Shown in pieces: positions 6,038-6,337 of a stretch of DNA of 6,337 bases. The DNA is taken from the NCBI GenBank assembly GCA_045657105.1, contig JAZOSN010000001.1, forward strand, positions 1 through 6,337. Reading direction: 5' to 3'. The notes below the pieces were generated by a model, which saw only the letters and a list, made by a program, of their open reading frames with translations, was not told where the DNA came from and ran no database searches. Positions within the stretch are counted from its first letter, which is position 1. Each line of letters starts with the position of its first letter. This stretch comes from SIG672 sp045657105 (GTDB lineage: Bacteria; Bacillota; Clostridia; Oscillospirales; CAG-272). Position numbers and translations under genes: made by a program.

Positions 6038-6044
6038 CCTCTCT
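6038..6044 (-). promoter_or_regulatory. Ribosome binding site of the flavodiiron gene
   Basis: AGAGAGG on the minus strand, 9 nt before the TTG at 6028, is the only Shine-Dalgarno-like sequence in the short leader. It supports the TTG start. Confidence 0.75.
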
Positions 6045-6061
6045 TTGTTTTCTTTTGATAC

Positions 6062-6090
6062 ATTATAGCACACAAATCTTTAATATTCAA
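6062..6090 (-). promoter_or_regulatory. Sigma-A promoter of the flavodiiron-rubredoxin operon
   Basis: On the minus strand, TTGAAT (6090-6085) and a perfect TATAAT (6067-6062) are 17 bp apart. A TGC just before the -10 makes it an extended type. The start site should be near 6055, giving a leader of about 27 nt. No clear operator dyad is seen, so there is no sequence evidence for O2- or NO-responsive control. Confidence 0.9.
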
Positions 6091-6132
6091 CAGGTGGTAG
6101 CGATTTATTTTAAGTTTTGTTGGTATAAATAA

Positions 6133-6165
6133 AAATCCCATTCCTGCGGTGCAGGAATGGGATTT
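6133..6165 (-). terminator. Strong terminator of the gene at the right edge
   Basis: A 15-bp perfect stem (6133-6147 with 6151-6165) has a 3-nt loop. On the minus strand it is followed by a T-rich tract, TTTATTTATACC, after the stem's own terminal T residues. It lies 18 nt after the stop codon of the partial minus-strand gene. It insulates the flavodiiron promoter from upstream transcription. A shorter T run (GGTTTTTATT) on the plus strand may make it work both ways. Confidence 0.9.
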
Positions 6166-6183
6166 GGTTTTTATTAAGACTTG

Positions 6184-6337
6184 TTAGTCAATAATAGCAC
6201 CGGTTTCATCGGTGGTATGCCAGCCGTTGAAGCCCTCTATTCCATTGGTAGAAGCCATAGTAATATAGAACTTACCGGTTCTGAGGCGTCCGCGGTGGTC
6301 GAAGCAGAAGAACTTCTCTACTTCATCAATAGTGATC
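6184..6337 (-). CDS. C-terminal 50 codons of a gene, possibly a repeat-bearing surface protein
   Basis: The frame is open from the window edge (first full codon at 6336) to a TAA at 6184-6186 and is followed by a strong terminator. It should therefore be the 3' end of a real minus-strand gene whose start lies beyond 6337. The visible tail is rich in aromatic residues and glycine, with FFCFDHRGRLRTGKFYIT followed about 20 residues later by GWHTTDETGAIID. This resembles the pattern of cell-wall-binding repeats (aromatic pair, F/YD, G, hydrophobic, TG) at the ends of clostridial secreted proteins. That match is by eye and weak, and no other function can be assigned from 50 residues. Confidence 0.6.
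   Translation of the reverse strand, partial: ITIDEVEKFFCFDHRGRLRTGKFYITMASTNGIEGFNGWHTTDETGAIID

Noticed and set aside
6029..6073. GTG at 6073 as the start of the flavodiiron gene
   Set aside because: The codon lies between the -35 and -10 boxes of the operon promoter, so it is not in the transcript. TTG at 6028 has a ribosome binding site and the right N-terminal sequence.

Overview
The window looks like chromosomal DNA from a low-to-mid GC, Gram-positive anaerobe of the class Clostridia, probably a gut Oscillospirales-like lineage. That placement is an inference from four things: strong GGAGG ribosome binding sites, canonical sigma-A promoters with extended -10 elements, TTG start codons, and a flavodiiron protein/rubredoxin pair typical of oxygen-exposed anaerobes. 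I cannot name a species. All genes read as ordinary chromosomal genes. I see no phage, transposase, CRISPR array, tRNA or rRNA.

Left end (1-490). Two identical 89-bp copies of a hairpin-rich repeat lie 147 bp apart. A featureless AT-rich spacer of about 110 bp follows. Next come a near-perfect sigma-A promoter (347-375) and a purine riboswitch aptamer (391-456). The 3' side of the aptamer is reused as the 5' arm of an intrinsic terminator (442-474). The switch controls a 455-residue FAD-dependent dehydrogenase of the COG2509 type (491-1858), which ends in its own terminator.

Middle (1859-4696). A short regulatory region carries a candidate promoter, a dyad over its -10 and a leader hairpin. 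It precedes a complete 872-residue P-type Ca2+-transporting ATPase of the SERCA/PMCA type (2037-4655), started from TTG. A bidirectional terminator (4662-4696) separates it from a convergent operon.

Right end (4695-6337, minus strand). A clear extended -10 promoter (6062-6090) drives a two-gene operon. The first gene is a flavodiiron protein (4880-6028, TTG start) and the second, 26 nt downstream, is rubredoxin (4695-4853). Together they should reduce O2 and/or NO, with rubredoxin as electron donor. Upstream, a 15-bp perfect hairpin terminator closes another minus-strand gene. Only its last 50 codons are in the window, and they resemble the repeat-rich tail of a cell-surface protein.

The most notable signal is the riboswitch. 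It has the cytosine that specifies guanine-type ligands, but its terminator overlaps the aptamer itself. That predicts ligand-induced expression (an ON switch) of a poorly characterised flavoenzyme that is not an obvious purine biosynthesis or transport gene.
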